59,404 nucleotides of DNA, taken from contig CABVRQ010000017.1 in NCBI GenBank assembly GCA_902500695.1, positions 1-59,404 of the forward strand, written 5' to 3'. The notes beneath the pieces were generated by a model that was given only the letters and a program-made list of their open reading frames with translations, made no database searches and was not told where the DNA came from. This document shows positions 8,401-17,294 of this stretch, piece by piece. The DNA comes from an uncultured Nitrospira sp. (GTDB lineage Bacteria > Nitrospirota > Nitrospiria > Nitrospirales > UBA8639). Positions within the stretch are counted from its first letter, which is position 1. Each line of letters starts with the position of its first letter. The translations under genes were made by a program, and so were the position numbers.

Positions 8401-9659
8401 CGGTGGTGCGATGGATCGGCACCAATACCGACATTACCGAATTAAAAACGACGCAGGAGCAACTTCAACATCTCACGACCAAATTAGAAAGCCGCATCGC
8501 GAAACGCACTGAGGAATTGCGCCATAATCAATCTCGCCTGCAGGCCCTGGTTGGCGATCTGATTCTGACTGAACAGCGGGAGCGACGCCGGGTGGCAGAG
8601 GAACTTCATGACTTTCTGGCTCAACTTCTTGTGGCCTGCCGATTGCGGGTTAATCGGCTGGAGCAGATGAGGGGTGAGGGAAATATGCTGCCGGTTCTCA
8701 AGGAAATCGATGGTATCCTTGATCAATCGTTAGGCTATACCCGCTCTTTGGTGGCCCAACTGGTTCCGTCGGTGCTGTATCAATTCGGGTTGCTCGAGGC
8801 CTTACGGTGGCTGGCGGAGGATATGAAACAATATGGGCTATCTGTGGAAGTCACTATGGAACGAGACCATTTAACGCTCACCGAGAACGAAGCCGTGTTC
8901 CTGTTTCAGTCGGTTCGTGAACTGATGATGAACGTGGTGAAACATGCCGGGGTGAATCATCTCTGGTTAGCCGTCACTCTTTCCTCACCAGATGAGGTCT
9001 GCATTGAAATTTCAGACGAAGGCAAAGGATTCGATCCCCATCGAATCGATCAATCCAGCTATTCGTCCAACCAATTCGGACTGTTCAGTATTCGGGAACG
9101 CATGTCCCTATTAGGCGGGCGAATGGTCATCGATTCGAATGTTGGTTCAGGAACATGCACCCGGTTGTATGTAGCTCTGCCGGATCAGGATCATCCAGGT
9201 GGAGACTTAGTTTCTCCAAGTGTTCCAGCTAAGGCAGCCAGAAGAATCAGTCCGGATTCACGTCCGCACTCATCATCCGGTTTTCGGGTTATTCTGGTCG
9301 ATGATCATGCTCTCGTTCGACAGGGACTGCGAAGTGTGCTGGACATCCATCCCGACATTGAGGTTGTCGGGGAAGCAGGTAACGGGGTAGAGGCCATCCG
9401 TCTGGCCGAATCTCTGCAACCCGATGTGGTAGTGATGGATGTGAATATGCCAACCATGAATGGCATTGACGCGACCAGGCAGATTCGTCACCACCACTCC
9501 GGTATTCAGGTAATTGGATTGTCGGTTCGTCAGGATAAAGAAACGGAGCAAGCCATGCGTGAAGCCGGTGCGGCCGGATACTTATCCAAAGAGTCGGCCA
9601 GCCAGGAACTCTACCGCATGATCGTCCACATTGTCCGTGTGCATCAAAAATATAGCTGA
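5478..9659 (+). CDS. Giant double hybrid sensor kinase (PAS-GAF-HisKA-REC-PAS-PAS-HisKA_3-REC)
   Basis: A 1393-residue protein starting at an ATG nine bases after GAAAGGA; an upstream TTG would sit too close to that site. Domains in order: a PAS-like input (about 10-150), a GAF-like region (155-320), a HisKA dimerisation helix with phospho-acceptor H348 (SHEFRTPL) and its ATPase domain with GTGIGLSLVKELV (to about 560), a receiver with D668, two PAS domains (about 748-860 and 870-990), a second kinase of HisKA_3 type with H1044 (ELHDFLAQLL) and ATPase to about 1235, and a NarL-type receiver with D1321 (MDVNMP). It has no membrane segment and no DNA-binding domain. Two complete kinase-receiver modules in one chain allow an internal phosphorelay, but no HPt domain is present. 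Confidence 0.9.
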   Translation: MMSSNQMAELIRNRDWTDTPLGCRANWPSQLKTSVQIILDSSYPMFVWWGEELINIYNDAYIPVLGNRHPKALGESAPKIWSDVWDVTGPQAEMVFQQGCATWNEELPLFMRRFGFLEETFFTFSYSPIKNEEGIVLGLFCACTEETSQVLKGRRLNTLREISVVTERAHSVEEVCRLSAAVHTDNPFDIPFSLIYLWDGEERALSLAAQSGFQADSLLTPLRLAVDGDIVHPEPWWPLSLSRKWGETVFPVDVSLGPPGGAWPEPSRQGMVLPLESWETEKKSGYLIVGISSRLAINDRYLEFLNLLGQGISGAINRAQVRTEERKRIEALAELNRAKTEFFSNVSHEFRTPLTLILGSVDEAMNPHTTDIATALAMAHRNTFRMLKLVNTLLDFSSLEAGRMKALFEPVDLSGLTSDLASSFESVMNKAGLKFMVTCPPLSRPVFVDRHAWENIILNLLSNALKFTIQGQVWVEVIQQAENVDVRVGDSGVGMSRETLCHVFERFFRAKETLGRTVEGTGIGLSLVKELVQMHGGTIHIDSEPGRGSVVTVTLPFGFSHLPPEQVCHTPTEQTDKSLVTSFILESDPWAGETDHERFYEEVPRNEDDSLQKTDQSRPIVLLVEDNKDMRDYLTRLLRADYEVVSVCDGQEALERIQMIRPHLILSDIRMPRIDGLELLTLLRSNQQWQSTPFIFLSARAGQEAEVEGLLTWADDYLVKPFSTRELLARVKKTLRLATMRRAAIEYESRFQHLAHHPEVMTWITEADGNCSFLSQAWYDLTGQTESTGLGEGWLSAIHPHDRSSIQEAFYDANRNRNAVRLEYRLRSQDGAYHYVLDSASPRFDPDGRYLGYVGLVLDLSYQKGIEEQHRESEERFRTLANTVSQFAWMADSTGWIFWYNARWYEYTGTTLKDMEGWGWKSVHHPDHVERVVEKVSRCFQTGDIWEDTFPLKGKNGEYRWFLSRAVPIRDQKGAVVRWIGTNTDITELKTTQEQLQHLTTKLESRIAKRTEELRHNQSRLQALVGDLILTEQRERRRVAEELHDFLAQLLVACRLRVNRLEQMRGEGNMLPVLKEIDGILDQSLGYTRSLVAQLVPSVLYQFGLLEALRWLAEDMKQYGLSVEVTMERDHLTLTENEAVFLFQSVRELMMNVVKHAGVNHLWLAVTLSSPDEVCIEISDEGKGFDPHRIDQSSYSSNQFGLFSIRERMSLLGGRMVIDSNVGSGTCTRLYVALPDQDHPGGDLVSPSVPAKAARRISPDSRPHSSSGFRVILVDDHALVRQGLRSVLDIHPDIEVVGEAGNGVEAIRLAESLQPDVVVMDVNMPTMNGIDATRQIRHHHSGIQVIGLSVRQDKETEQAMREAGAAGYLSKESASQELYRMIVHIVRVHQKYS

Positions 9660-9788
9660 GCTTCACTGCAGCGTCCGGATGACAGACATTTTTTGTATTG
9701 GCCTGTCATATTTGTCAACTGACATCCGCTGATTTTTTCCTCATTGTATCCAACATCTTTCCTCTTCATGTTCCACTGAAATGGGGGT

Positions 9789-11267
9789 ATGCCTTTGCTG
9801 TTTTACATTCCCATATTTGCTTTGGCTTTCGTCCTGATGGCCGTATTAGGAATCGCCGCTGAGGATGTGGAAAATACTTCTGAGGCAGCCCGTGAAAAGG
9901 TTGAAGAGATTAATGATACCCGAATTGCCGTGGCCATTAAAAATCGATTGGGCCGGGTAGATGCCACATCATTTTCCTCAATCGAAGTCACGGTGAAAGA
10001 CGGCATCGCCACTCTCACGGGGACAGCCGACAGTCTTTGGACGCAACAGCGTGCAACGGAACTTCCCCAGACTATTCGTGGGGTTCGGGGAGTGATCGAC
10101 CGCCTTTCAGTGGGGCCATTCGGCACGATTAATGATACGACCCTCAAAAAACATCTTCTCTCCCTGTTTCTCGAAGATCCTGTGGTGGAGCGGGATGATA
10201 TTCATCTTGATGTGGTAGGGGGAATTGTCACGCTGAAAGGGACGGTTCAATCACGCCAGGAGAAACACACGGCGATCAATTTGGCCAAAATGGTCACAGG
10301 CATTCGTGAGGTACGGGACGCTCTCATTGTTGCGGGAGTTCTGGACAGGCCGGATGCTGTCCTAAAGGAAGAAATCACGCATCGTTTGGCATTTGATGTC
10401 TGGGTGGGCAGCCCCTCTCTGTTGAACGTACAGGTGAAGGACGGACGGGTGATCATGACAGGACAGGTGGGAAGCGCATACGAAAAAAGCCGGGTTGCCG
10501 AGTTGGCGTGGGTTGAAGGTGTCCATGACGTGGTCCACAGCGGCATCACCGTCAATTGGGAACCACCCGATCCGATGATCCGTGTTGAGCGTCCTCCGTT
10601 AACGGACCAGGACATTGCCCATGCCATTCAAAAAGTGCTGGCGTATGATGGCCGTGTCGCTCCATTCGGGATCCAGGTGGCGGTGACAAACGGGACCGTG
10701 ATACTGAAGGGAAATGTGCCGTTTCTTTCCATCAGGCGTGAGGCTGAGCAAAATGCCAATAACACCGTCGGGGTCCGATCCGTGAACAATCTCATTACCG
10801 TCCAGTCCAAAGCCACTCCGAGGGATGCCGACATTCAGAACCGGTTACACATGGCGTTTTTACGCGATCCCGTCTTGAAGGGTTTTGCCCTGCGAGCATC
10901 AGTGAAGAGTGGAGCTGTTCTGCTGACCGGGACCGTCGATTCGATTTATGAACGAAACCATGCCGAAAACGTCTCATCCCGGATTCGTGGCGTGAAAAGC
11001 CTTACAAATCAGATCAGCTTTTCAACACCGGAAATCGAAAAATCGGATTGGGAAATTCAACTGGATATCGAAAACCAGGTGTGGTGGAGTCCTTTCCTAT
11101 CTGGGCAGGATATCGTGGCGTCGGTGGAAGACGGCAAGGCGACCTTGTCCGGATCGGTTCAGCATATTCACCAACGGCTCATGGCCGAACAGCAGGCTTT
11201 CGAAGCAGGGGCCTCGATGGTCATTAACCGGTTGCGAGTGGGAAAACCTCAGACTCCTTCATCCTGA
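9789..11267 (+). CDS. Exported protein made of six BON domains
   Basis: A 492-residue protein. It begins with a hydrophobic signal or anchor (MPLLFYIPIFALAFVLMAVL) followed by IAAED. Six BON domains follow, each opening with a D-[ILT]-x3-I/L helix and closing with a G-V-x-[DSV]-V strand: they begin near NDTRIAVAIKNRL, NDTTLKKHLLSLF, PDAVLKEEITHRL, TDQDIAHAIQKVL, RDADIQNRLHMAF and SDWEIQLDIENQV. The strand T-[IVL]-x-G-x-V recurs in each. It is probably periplasmic and envelope-binding. BON proteins usually have one to three copies, so six is long. It follows the hybrid kinase by 130 bases on the same strand and may be its target or simply co-expressed. Confidence 0.85.
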   Translation: MPLLFYIPIFALAFVLMAVLGIAAEDVENTSEAAREKVEEINDTRIAVAIKNRLGRVDATSFSSIEVTVKDGIATLTGTADSLWTQQRATELPQTIRGVRGVIDRLSVGPFGTINDTTLKKHLLSLFLEDPVVERDDIHLDVVGGIVTLKGTVQSRQEKHTAINLAKMVTGIREVRDALIVAGVLDRPDAVLKEEITHRLAFDVWVGSPSLLNVQVKDGRVIMTGQVGSAYEKSRVAELAWVEGVHDVVHSGITVNWEPPDPMIRVERPPLTDQDIAHAIQKVLAYDGRVAPFGIQVAVTNGTVILKGNVPFLSIRREAEQNANNTVGVRSVNNLITVQSKATPRDADIQNRLHMAFLRDPVLKGFALRASVKSGAVLLTGTVDSIYERNHAENVSSRIRGVKSLTNQISFSTPEIEKSDWEIQLDIENQVWWSPFLSGQDIVASVEDGKATLSGSVQHIHQRLMAEQQAFEAGASMVINRLRVGKPQTPSS

Positions 11268-11542
11268 AGGTTCAAGCGCCAGAGATCCCCTGGGGATCGT
11301 AGGATATTTGTCAGGGCATGGTGCTGGGATCGCTCCGTTCATCCACCTTACATAATTAAATAGTCTCCACTTAAGAGTGGAAAGCATCTTGGGAGATATT
11401 TTTTTGTGGATTAGGTATTTAACCTCAAGGGTAATAGAGAGTGGTCCGGAGATCCGGAATGCGTACAATTGCCTGAACGTCTTCATACTTTTTTTTAAAA
11501 AACTTTAATTAAATTTTCAACACGCAGGGGAGGTCGATTGTT

Positions 11543-11980
11543 ATGAAATGCACCATTAGCACTCCTGGCCAACTTGTAGTCCTCACACTCACCGTGGATC
11601 TCAACATCAATACACCCAATTTAAATCGAACCGATTTATTACTGGACCATGTGGTGTCCTCACCAATCTCTTTAATCATTTTAGATTTGAGGTCCTTATC
11701 GTGCGTGAATTCCATTGGGGTCTGGACCCTCTTTCAGATCGTGTTTAAAGCCAGGGAGCAAGGGAAGGGTGTCTACCTCTACAATCTCCAACCTGCCCTA
11801 CAAGCACATTTGAAAGAGGCGGGAATATTTGAAATGGCCCACGCGATTCACACCAGAGAAGAATTGGGAAATGTATTGCATGGCAATTACCGACTTCCGG
11901 GGTCCGGTGCAAACATTGAACATTTGAAGAGTTCATTGAAAGAGGAACAGGTATCTTCCGTCGGAATGTCATCGGTGTAG
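11543..11980 (+). CDS. STAS-domain protein (anti-sigma factor antagonist type)
   Basis: A 145-residue protein. The core LIILDLRSLSCVNSIGVWTL contains the STAS signature with S57 in the position phosphorylated in SpoIIAA-type antagonists (VNSIG). Flanking strands and helices fit a full STAS domain (about 1-110), followed by a 35-residue Ser/Glu-rich tail. Such proteins take part in partner-switching with serine kinases, or act as scaffolds in sensory complexes. No anti-sigma kinase of that type is seen in the window. It lies about 110 bases upstream of the CheB-CheR fusion kinase and could belong to its pathway. The start matches the first beta strand. Confidence 0.75.
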   Translation: MKCTISTPGQLVVLTLTVDLNINTPNLNRTDLLLDHVVSSPISLIILDLRSLSCVNSIGVWTLFQIVFKAREQGKGVYLYNLQPALQAHLKEAGIFEMAHAIHTREELGNVLHGNYRLPGSGANIEHLKSSLKEEQVSSVGMSSV

Positions 11981-12088
11981 AAAAGGCAACCTGTTCAGAG
12001 GATGGGTGGTGTCTCCAAAGTGCGGACTCTTTCATGAAACCGTTTGTTAGGGTAGTATTCAGGCCTTTCCATATCATTAAGGATTTTT

Positions 12089-15000
12089 GTGGCTTCAGAA
12101 AAAAAATCGACCAGGGTTCGATCTGGATCCTCCCCTACGCCTTCATCGAAGGATTCTCAAACAGCTCGTGAGTCTCTCAAGTCCTCAGGGACACCAAAGC
12201 CTTCTTCTCCACGACCTCGCTCCCCCCGTGCCAAGAGCATTTCCGCTGACACGCCGGCCAATGTGTTTCCCATCGTCGGGATTGGCGCCTCCGCCGGAGG
12301 GTTAGAAGCCTTGTCGCGTTTTTTTTCCTCCCTTCCTGAAGAGAGCGGCATGGGATTTGTGGTGATCCAACATTTGGCGCCTGACCGTGAAAGCTTATTG
12401 CCTGAATTGCTGACAAAAAAAACTTCTCTGCCTGTTCATGCAGCGGTTGACGAAACATTGATCGAACCCAATCAGATTTACATCATCCCACCCAATGCGC
12501 AACTACAGATCGAAGGAGGGTTTTTGCGGGTAGGCCAGCCTGTGGAGGTTCATGGTCTCCGTTCCCCTATTGATCTATTTTTCCATTCCCTGGCCCAGGA
12601 TCAAGGTCCACTGGCCATCGGGATGATTTTCTCGGGCGCAGGGTCTGATGGCGCTATCGGACTTCGGGCCATTAAAGAGCAGGGCGGATTGACCATTGCC
12701 CAATCAATAGAAACGGCCCAATTCGACAGTATGCCGAAAAGCGCGATTTTGAGCGGGTTCATCGACTATATTTTGCCCATAGAAGACATTTCACGGGTCC
12801 TCATTGGCTATGTGAAATATCTGTACCAGCTACGAGACGGAAAAGGGCTGGACAAGCTCCGATTGGAAGCCCTGAAGCATTTGGATCAGATTTGTTCCTA
12901 TCTCCACAGTCGGACGGGACACGATTTCCGCCAATATAAACAGAATACCATGGGCCGGCGGATTCAACGACGCATGCAGATTCTCCATATTGCCTCGCCC
13001 ACCCAGTATGTCAAAAAACTGCGGGAAGATCCGGACGAAGTCGATGAATTATTTAAGGAATTGCTGATCGGCGTCACCAACTTTTTTAGAAATCCTGAGG
13101 CTTTTGCCTACTTTTCGTCCATGATCGTTCCGAAGATCGTCAAGTCTAAAAACCCCGGTGAAGCGATCAGGATCTGGGTCCCGGGTTGTTCGACGGGAGA
13201 AGAGGCCTATTCCCTCGCCATCATTTTTTATGAATATCTCCACCGGGAAAATCTCAGTATTCCTCTTCAAGTCTTTGGAACGGATATCGATGAGCGGGCA
13301 TTGAACCTTGCCCGTCGCGGACGGTATTTAGAGAGAATTCGCGAAGATTTGCCGGCCGATCATCTGTCCTGGTTTTTTGAAAAGGACGGTTCTCTCTATC
13401 AGGTCGTCAAGATCATACGCGATATGTGCGTGTTCTCCTTTCACAACCTGATCAACAATCCCCCGTTTTCCCGAATGGATGTCATTTCCTGCCGGAACCT
13501 GTTGATCTACATGGAGAGCAGCCTCCAGAATCAGATCCTTTCTCTGTTTCATTATTCTCTCAACGCATCAGGCTATCTGTTTCTCGGCGCTTCGGAACAT
13601 GCGGATGAACAATCCCGCCTTTTCCGACCCGTGAATAAGCGCCATCGAGTGTTTCAACCCAAAGAGGTTGTGCGTCGCACCTTTCCGAATCTTCCCATAC
13701 GCGGGTTGAGAGGAAAACCGGCAATTCAGAAAATGAGTCATTTTTCGACGGTTCAGGACAAATTCACGGATATGTTCGATCGCCTGGTCAGACAGGAATA
13801 TGGCCCCTCAGCGGTATTGATCGATAAAGAAGGTCAGGTGCAATACGTCTCCGGGCAGACCCGGGCCTACCTGCAGCTTCCATCCGGATCGTTAAATGTG
13901 AATCTGCTCAATATGGCCCTCCCGGAATTGCGTGTGCCGTTGCGATCCGGCATTTTCAAAGCCGTGAAAACCGGCAAGGAAGTTGTCCATGCCAATATTC
14001 GCTTTACCATGAATCAGAACAATTACATTGTGGATGTCATCGTCCGCCCTCTATTTCAGGCTAAAGAACCCTTGGATCTGCTGATGGTGGTCTTTCGTGA
14101 TCACCATACCGTCCGGCCCCCTTCGGATGTCCGGAAGAAATCCTCGCAGAGTGATCACCATCTTGTTGGCGAATTGGAACAGGAAATCCAGACGACCAGA
14201 GAACATTTGCAAATGGCCATGGAGGATCTGGAGACCTCCAATCTGGAATTGAAATCTTCCAATCAGGAACTGATGTCGGTGAACGAGGAACTGCAATCTG
14301 CCAATGAAGAACTGCAAACATCCACGGAGGAATTGCAGTCGGTGAATGAAGAGTTAGAAACGGTCAACTCCCAATTGTCGGGGAAAGTGGAGGATCTGGA
14401 TCGCGCCAATCACGAAATGGAAACTCTCTTCCGGACGACGGACATCGCCACCTTGTTTCTCAATACCAACCTCTGTATTCAAAAATACACCCCGACTGCG
14501 CAACAGATGTTTCAGTTTTTGGACGTCGATCTCGGCCGGCCCATCAGCCAATTGTCTTCCTTTTCCCAGGACGAAACCCTCTTGACGGATATCCGTGAGG
14601 TGTTTCGAACGTCCATGCCTAAGGAAGCGATACGGTTGTTCGGTCAGGATTCCCGTTGTTATTTTTCCCGAATCACCCCCTATCAAATCCGGCCAAACCA
14701 CCTGAAGGGAGTCGTGATGACCTTCGTGGACATCACGCATCTTCGCAATGTGGAAGATCAGTTGCGCCGGTCCTCGACACAGCAAAAGGAGCTCGCGGCA
14801 TTCGGACAACTGGCCCTTCAAGAACGGGATTTGTCCAAGGTCATGAACGAATGTGTCCGGCTCCTGATTCTGACCTTACCGGTTGAAATGGCAAAGGTCC
14901 TGGAACTCCTTCCCGATGGGCAATCCCTTCTTCTTCGCACCGGAGTTGGATGGCAGGAGGGGCTGGTCGGCCATGCCGTCGTGGGTGCAGACCTGGATTC

Positions 15001-16441
15001 TCAAGCGGGGTATACGCTGTCGGTGAACGAACCGGTGATCGTCACCGATTTGTCGCACGAAACGCGGTTTTCCGGTCCTTCCCTCTTGATTGATCATCAT
15101 GTCCTTAGTGGCATGAGTTGTATCATCCGGGACCAGGAAGGTAAGCCGCACGGCGTCCTCGGTGTGCATTCGTCATCAAGAAAGGAATTTGAACAAGAGG
15201 ATGTAGAATTCCTTCAAGCGATGGCGAACATTCTGGCCTCTGCCATACACCGGAAAGGGATTGAGGCCCAACTGGAATCCATGAAGGTCTCGCTTGAACA
15301 ACGGGTAGAGGAACGAACAGATGAGCTTGTTCGGCATCAACAACGGCTTCGTCAACTTTCCTCAGAACTCATTCTTGCCGAACAACGGGAGCGACGGCGC
15401 ATTTCCCTCGAATTGCATGATTATTTAGGGCAGGTGCTGGTCGTCGGGAAAATCAAACTCAGTCAGTTGCAGCAAGCGGCTTTATCGAATGAGCAAATGC
15501 CGCTTGTGAAGGAAATCGAAGAATCGCTCGATGAGGCGCTGCAATACACGCGTGATCTCATTCCTCAAATCAGTCCGCCCATTCTTTATGAATTCGGCCT
15601 GATGGCGGCACTCAGATGGTTGGCGGAAAAAATGGTGCGATATGATTTGCACGTCACGGTGACGACTGCTCTCGATGACGACGCGCTAGATTTTCCTGAA
15701 TCGGTCATCGTCATCCTGTACCAGGTCATGAGGGAATTACTGATGAATGTCATGAAGCATGGACAAACCCTGGAAGCCTGCATTGGCATCAACCAGGTTT
15801 CCCCGGAATTGATTGCCTTTGAAGTGTCGGACTGCGGATGTGGCTTCGATCTGCATTCGATCCGGGATACCCTGCTCAAATCGGAAAAGTTCGGTCTCTT
15901 GAACGTTCAGGAACGCGTGGAAAGTCTCGGGGGGCACTATGAGATCCATTCAACAGTCGGGGAAGGGACTCGCATCGTCATCACGATTCCATTCACAGCG
16001 CAGAAGGTTGAAGTTGGGGACCCTAGCCCTTTGTCTTCTCTCGAGCCAGCCAAGGGGTCTCTACAATTGAATGAACACATTCGCGTCGTTCTGGCTGACG
16101 ACCACCCCATCTTTCGTGAAGGATTACGCACGCTGTTAAATGCCTGCCAGGATATCCAAGTGGTGGGAGAAGCCGAAAACGGCGAACAGGCTGTTGAGCT
16201 TGCCCACACACTCCAGCCCGATGTGTTCGTGATGGATATCAATATGCCGGTGATGAACGGCATTGAAGCCACCCGCATCATTAAAGCCAGGCAGCCGTCC
16301 ATCTATATCATCGGATTGTCGATGCATGCCGATCAGATTGTGCAGCAGAGTTTTTCTGCAGCCGGAGGAAATCAGTATGTGACCAAGGGAGATTCTTTTA
16401 CCTCCTTTGCCGAAGTCATCCGGTCCAGTCAAGGCAAATAA
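12089..16441 (+). CDS. CheB-CheR-PAS-GAF-HisKA_3 kinase-receiver fusion
   Basis: A 1450-residue protein with a GTG start, six bases after AAGGA. After a Ser/Pro-rich leader come a CheB methylesterase domain (about 59-245, catalytic S68 in GIGASAGG, H in VIQHLAPD, D in GAGSDG), a CheR methyltransferase domain (275-530, SAM motif WVPGCSTGEEAYSLA), a long coiled coil (700-775, repeated NEELQSANEELQ units), a PAS domain, a GAF domain (915-1050), a HisKA_3 kinase with H1110 (LELHDYLGQVLV), its ATPase and a C-terminal NarL-type receiver with D1383. There is no membrane segment. CheB/CheR fusions to kinases are known as a class of non-chemotaxis sensors, but no chemoreceptor gene is nearby and the natural methylation substrate is unclear. 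Confidence 0.9.
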   Translation: MASEKKSTRVRSGSSPTPSSKDSQTARESLKSSGTPKPSSPRPRSPRAKSISADTPANVFPIVGIGASAGGLEALSRFFSSLPEESGMGFVVIQHLAPDRESLLPELLTKKTSLPVHAAVDETLIEPNQIYIIPPNAQLQIEGGFLRVGQPVEVHGLRSPIDLFFHSLAQDQGPLAIGMIFSGAGSDGAIGLRAIKEQGGLTIAQSIETAQFDSMPKSAILSGFIDYILPIEDISRVLIGYVKYLYQLRDGKGLDKLRLEALKHLDQICSYLHSRTGHDFRQYKQNTMGRRIQRRMQILHIASPTQYVKKLREDPDEVDELFKELLIGVTNFFRNPEAFAYFSSMIVPKIVKSKNPGEAIRIWVPGCSTGEEAYSLAIIFYEYLHRENLSIPLQVFGTDIDERALNLARRGRYLERIREDLPADHLSWFFEKDGSLYQVVKIIRDMCVFSFHNLINNPPFSRMDVISCRNLLIYMESSLQNQILSLFHYSLNASGYLFLGASEHADEQSRLFRPVNKRHRVFQPKEVVRRTFPNLPIRGLRGKPAIQKMSHFSTVQDKFTDMFDRLVRQEYGPSAVLIDKEGQVQYVSGQTRAYLQLPSGSLNVNLLNMALPELRVPLRSGIFKAVKTGKEVVHANIRFTMNQNNYIVDVIVRPLFQAKEPLDLLMVVFRDHHTVRPPSDVRKKSSQSDHHLVGELEQEIQTTREHLQMAMEDLETSNLELKSSNQELMSVNEELQSANEELQTSTEELQSVNEELETVNSQLSGKVEDLDRANHEMETLFRTTDIATLFLNTNLCIQKYTPTAQQMFQFLDVDLGRPISQLSSFSQDETLLTDIREVFRTSMPKEAIRLFGQDSRCYFSRITPYQIRPNHLKGVVMTFVDITHLRNVEDQLRRSSTQQKELAAFGQLALQERDLSKVMNECVRLLILTLPVEMAKVLELLPDGQSLLLRTGVGWQEGLVGHAVVGADLDSQAGYTLSVNEPVIVTDLSHETRFSGPSLLIDHHVLSGMSCIIRDQEGKPHGVLGVHSSSRKEFEQEDVEFLQAMANILASAIHRKGIEAQLESMKVSLEQRVEERTDELVRHQQRLRQLSSELILAEQRERRRISLELHDYLGQVLVVGKIKLSQLQQAALSNEQMPLVKEIEESLDEALQYTRDLIPQISPPILYEFGLMAALRWLAEKMVRYDLHVTVTTALDDDALDFPESVIVILYQVMRELLMNVMKHGQTLEACIGINQVSPELIAFEVSDCGCGFDLHSIRDTLLKSEKFGLLNVQERVESLGGHYEIHSTVGEGTRIVITIPFTAQKVEVGDPSPLSSLEPAKGSLQLNEHIRVVLADDHPIFREGLRTLLNACQDIQVVGEAENGEQAVELAHTLQPDVFVMDINMPVMNGIEATRIIKARQPSIYIIGLSMHADQIVQQSFSAAGGNQYVTKGDSFTSFAEVIRSSQGK

Positions 16442-16486
16442 GCGGGACAATTTTTGCCCCCAGATGATGGCCCTTTCATATTTTTT

Positions 16487-16527
16487 GTTGTCATGCTGAG
16501 CGCCGCGAAGCATCTGGCTGAGCCGGA
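16487..16527 (+). repeat. 41-base interspersed repeat, copy 1
   Basis: GTTGTCATGCTGAGCGCCGC and the following 21 bases, ending in AGCCGGA, match copy 2 (16687-16727) at 38 of 41 positions, exactly 200 bases apart. A degenerate inverted copy lies at 16545-16575 (CAGATTTTTCGCTTCACTCA, then GGATGACAA), so copy 1 and the inverted copy can fold into a long hairpin just after the large kinase gene. Elements of this kind (GTCATNCTGAGCG...GAAGCATCTGG) are known to me as short dispersed repeats in many bacterial genomes. Confidence 0.7.
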
Positions 16528-16544
16528 TGCCCGGTCAAGCTGGT

Positions 16545-16575
16545 CCCAGATTTTTCGCTTCACTCAGGATGACAA
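16545..16575 (-). repeat. Inverted copy of the interspersed repeat
   Basis: Read on the minus strand this is TTGTCATCCTGAGTGAAGCG followed by AAAAATCTGGG, related to the first 31 bases of copies 1 and 2. Together with copy 1 it forms a hairpin of roughly 28 pairs with mismatches and a loop of about 17 bases, 46-134 bases after the stop of the kinase gene, where it could act as a terminator or REP-like element. Confidence 0.55.
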
Positions 16576-16686
16576 GAAGAGTGCCTACGCACGCTGAGGA
16601 AGCAATATGCTGTGGAGGTGCTGCGGAGTTTATCCTGAGTAAAAAAGCCGAAGGACTCAGGGCAGGCGCAGGCCAAGGTCCTCCAC

Positions 16687-16727
16687 GTTGTCATGCTGAA
16701 CCCCGCGAAGCATCTGGCTAAGCCGGA
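16687..16727 (+). repeat. 41-base interspersed repeat, copy 2
   Basis: Differs from copy 1 at three positions. The DNA between the copies also holds a second related pattern (TATCCTGAGTAAAAAAGCCG at 16636 onward, then AAGGACTCAGG). The repeat-rich tract 16487-16740 has no real gene, although open frames run through it. Confidence 0.65.
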
Positions 16728-16740
16728 GTCTTGTCAACCT

Positions 16741-17293
16741 TGTCCCTGATTCCTTTGCCGTTGATTCGGAAAACACTCACAAAAGACTCCACTGCCGTCT
16801 CGATGAGTTCGTGACGTTGCATAGCCAAGTCAATAGTTATTGTCCGGTCCCCCCGTCACAGTCGCTATGATTCATCCTTCTAAGCAATAAGACCCTCCCC
16901 GCTATCCACTTTTACGCTTCTCCGATTAAGTCATTCTATAGCCAGCAGGTTGGCTCTCCTTAAGAAGGAAATTTTGCTGCCATTGTTTCCTCCAATATAC
17001 CAATATGTGCGGGTCGTATTTTCCAGATAGGCCGATTCCATGACTGTTGATGAATACATACGTCAAAGGCCCATCCTGGCATGTTTTCCCGTTAATGGGC
17101 ACATTGTATCCCAGTGGCTTGATTCCCTCTTTCCCTGTCCTCATTCAGTCCCGCCTTTTCAGTCTAAACATTTTCAAGGGATCTTCCCCTCTAGACCAAG
17201 GGTTATCAGTAGTAGTGGCTTTCAGTGTGAAAACCTAAAGTCACAATACTCACATCCACTCTCACCCTTTTATGAAGGTATGTAAGGAGGCTT
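16741..17293. other. Intergenic stretch without a supportable gene
   Basis: Short open frames on both strands lack ribosome binding sites and protein-like composition. The last 15 bases contain the AAGGAGG site of the next gene. Nothing else was recognised. Confidence 0.4.
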
Positions 17294-17294
17294 T

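Noticed and set aside
16527..16721. Open frame of 64 codons on the plus strand after the CheB-CheR kinase
   Set aside because: It is composed of the dispersed repeat units at 16487-16727 and has no ribosome binding site.
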